A stretch of DNA of 64,000 bases from an uncultured Planctomycetaceae bacterium (GTDB taxonomy: Bacteria; Planctomycetota; Planctomycetia; Planctomycetales; Planctomycetaceae): NCBI GenBank assembly GCA_913031625.1, contig CAJWGB010000006.1, positions 1 to 64,000 on the forward strand, given 5' to 3'. Below are positions 63,397 to 64,000 of this stretch, in pieces. The translations under genes were made by a program, and so were the position numbers. Numbering within the stretch: position 1 is the first letter of the stretch; every line of letters starts with the position of its first letter. The notes beneath the pieces were generated by a model, which was given only the letters and a program-made list of their open reading frames with translations, ran no database searches and was not told where the DNA came from.

Positions 63397-64000
63397 ATGT
63401 TAGAGGAAACCGGCCGAGAGAGTTCGGCTGAATCCGGGCTACAGACGCCCGTGCAGTTTGTCCCATGCGTCGGCCCCGGTCGCGCGGCGCTTCTGGAGAA
63501 GCTCGGCATCCGCACGGCATTCGACCTGCTCATGCATGTGCCCGGCAGCGTCAATGACTTCAGCGACATGCGGAGTCCTGAAAAGCTTGAAGCGGAGATC
63601 GATCAGTCAGTTCATGGCACAGTCGTGGACCGTGACTACCGCCAGTTAAAGGGTGGTCGCACGATGGTCGGCATCCTGCTGGATTGCGAGGGCAACTACG
63701 TTCGCGGAACCTGGTTTAACCAGCCATGGATGCTCAAGAAGTTTCGCGATGGTGACCATGTCATCTTCAGCGGCAAACCCAGGCGACGGTCCGGTCGCTG
63801 GGAATTTGGTCACCCGCGGATTCATTGGCTCGACGATGAGCAGGTCGAAGATATCGATGGAGCAGTTAGCGTATTGCCACGGTACCGACTCACCGAAGGC
63901 ATCAAGATGGATGCAATGCGTCGCATGACTCGGGCAGCTGTCGAGCGATTTGCCGACCTGATGGTCGAGCCACTGCCTGAGTACTATCGGAAGCACCACG
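63397..64000 (+). CDS. recG: ATP-dependent DNA helicase RecG, N-terminal part (truncated by window)
   Basis: VQFVPCVGPGRAALLEKLGIRTAFDLLMHVPGSVNDFSD wedge/OB region, LPRYRLTEGIKMDAMRRMTRAA. Confidence 0.88.
   Translation, partial: MLEETGRESSAESGLQTPVQFVPCVGPGRAALLEKLGIRTAFDLLMHVPGSVNDFSDMRSPEKLEAEIDQSVHGTVVDRDYRQLKGGRTMVGILLDCEGNYVRGTWFNQPWMLKKFRDGDHVIFSGKPRRRSGRWEFGHPRIHWLDDEQVEDIDGAVSVLPRYRLTEGIKMDAMRRMTRAAVERFADLMVEPLPEYYRKHH

Overview
This 64 kb window looks like an ordinary chromosomal segment from a Planctomycetota bacterium. The taxon is inferred from gene content: DUF1501, sulfatase, DUF1570, a planctomycete-style Ser/Thr kinase and a PQQ-type/cytochrome c protein. It is mostly housekeeping and metabolic genes: phospho-sugar mutase, coaE, rho, ribH, RsmB/NOP methyltransferase, xerC, purU, selA-selD, trxA, guaB, rsmA, ribE, uvrC, dapL, cysQ, hisC, argD, ftsH, a siroheme sulfite/nitrite reductase and recG. 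There is one tRNA-Ser(UGA). I saw no rRNA, CRISPR array, prophage or IS element. The best candidate for an undescribed system is a co-oriented cluster at ~24.5-28.2 kb: a PspA/IM30-like protein, a large AAA+ ATPase with a degenerate N-terminal AAA-like half (Ycf46-like by reading), a 95-aa helical protein, and a zinc-ribbon/Arg-rich protein. The last ORF has no ATG/GTG/TTG upstream of its zinc ribbon and may start at AUC. Other oddities: an in-frame Ala/Glu-rich extension beyond the thioredoxin amber stop, a kinase truncated in its C-lobe and overlapping a membrane-protein ORF, an FAD-oxidoreductase-SelD fusion next to selA, a sialate O-acetylesterase/serine hydrolase fusion, a lipoprotein built from about five degenerate repeats, and two short intergenic repeat pairs. 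All family calls come from reading translations by eye; no database search was run.
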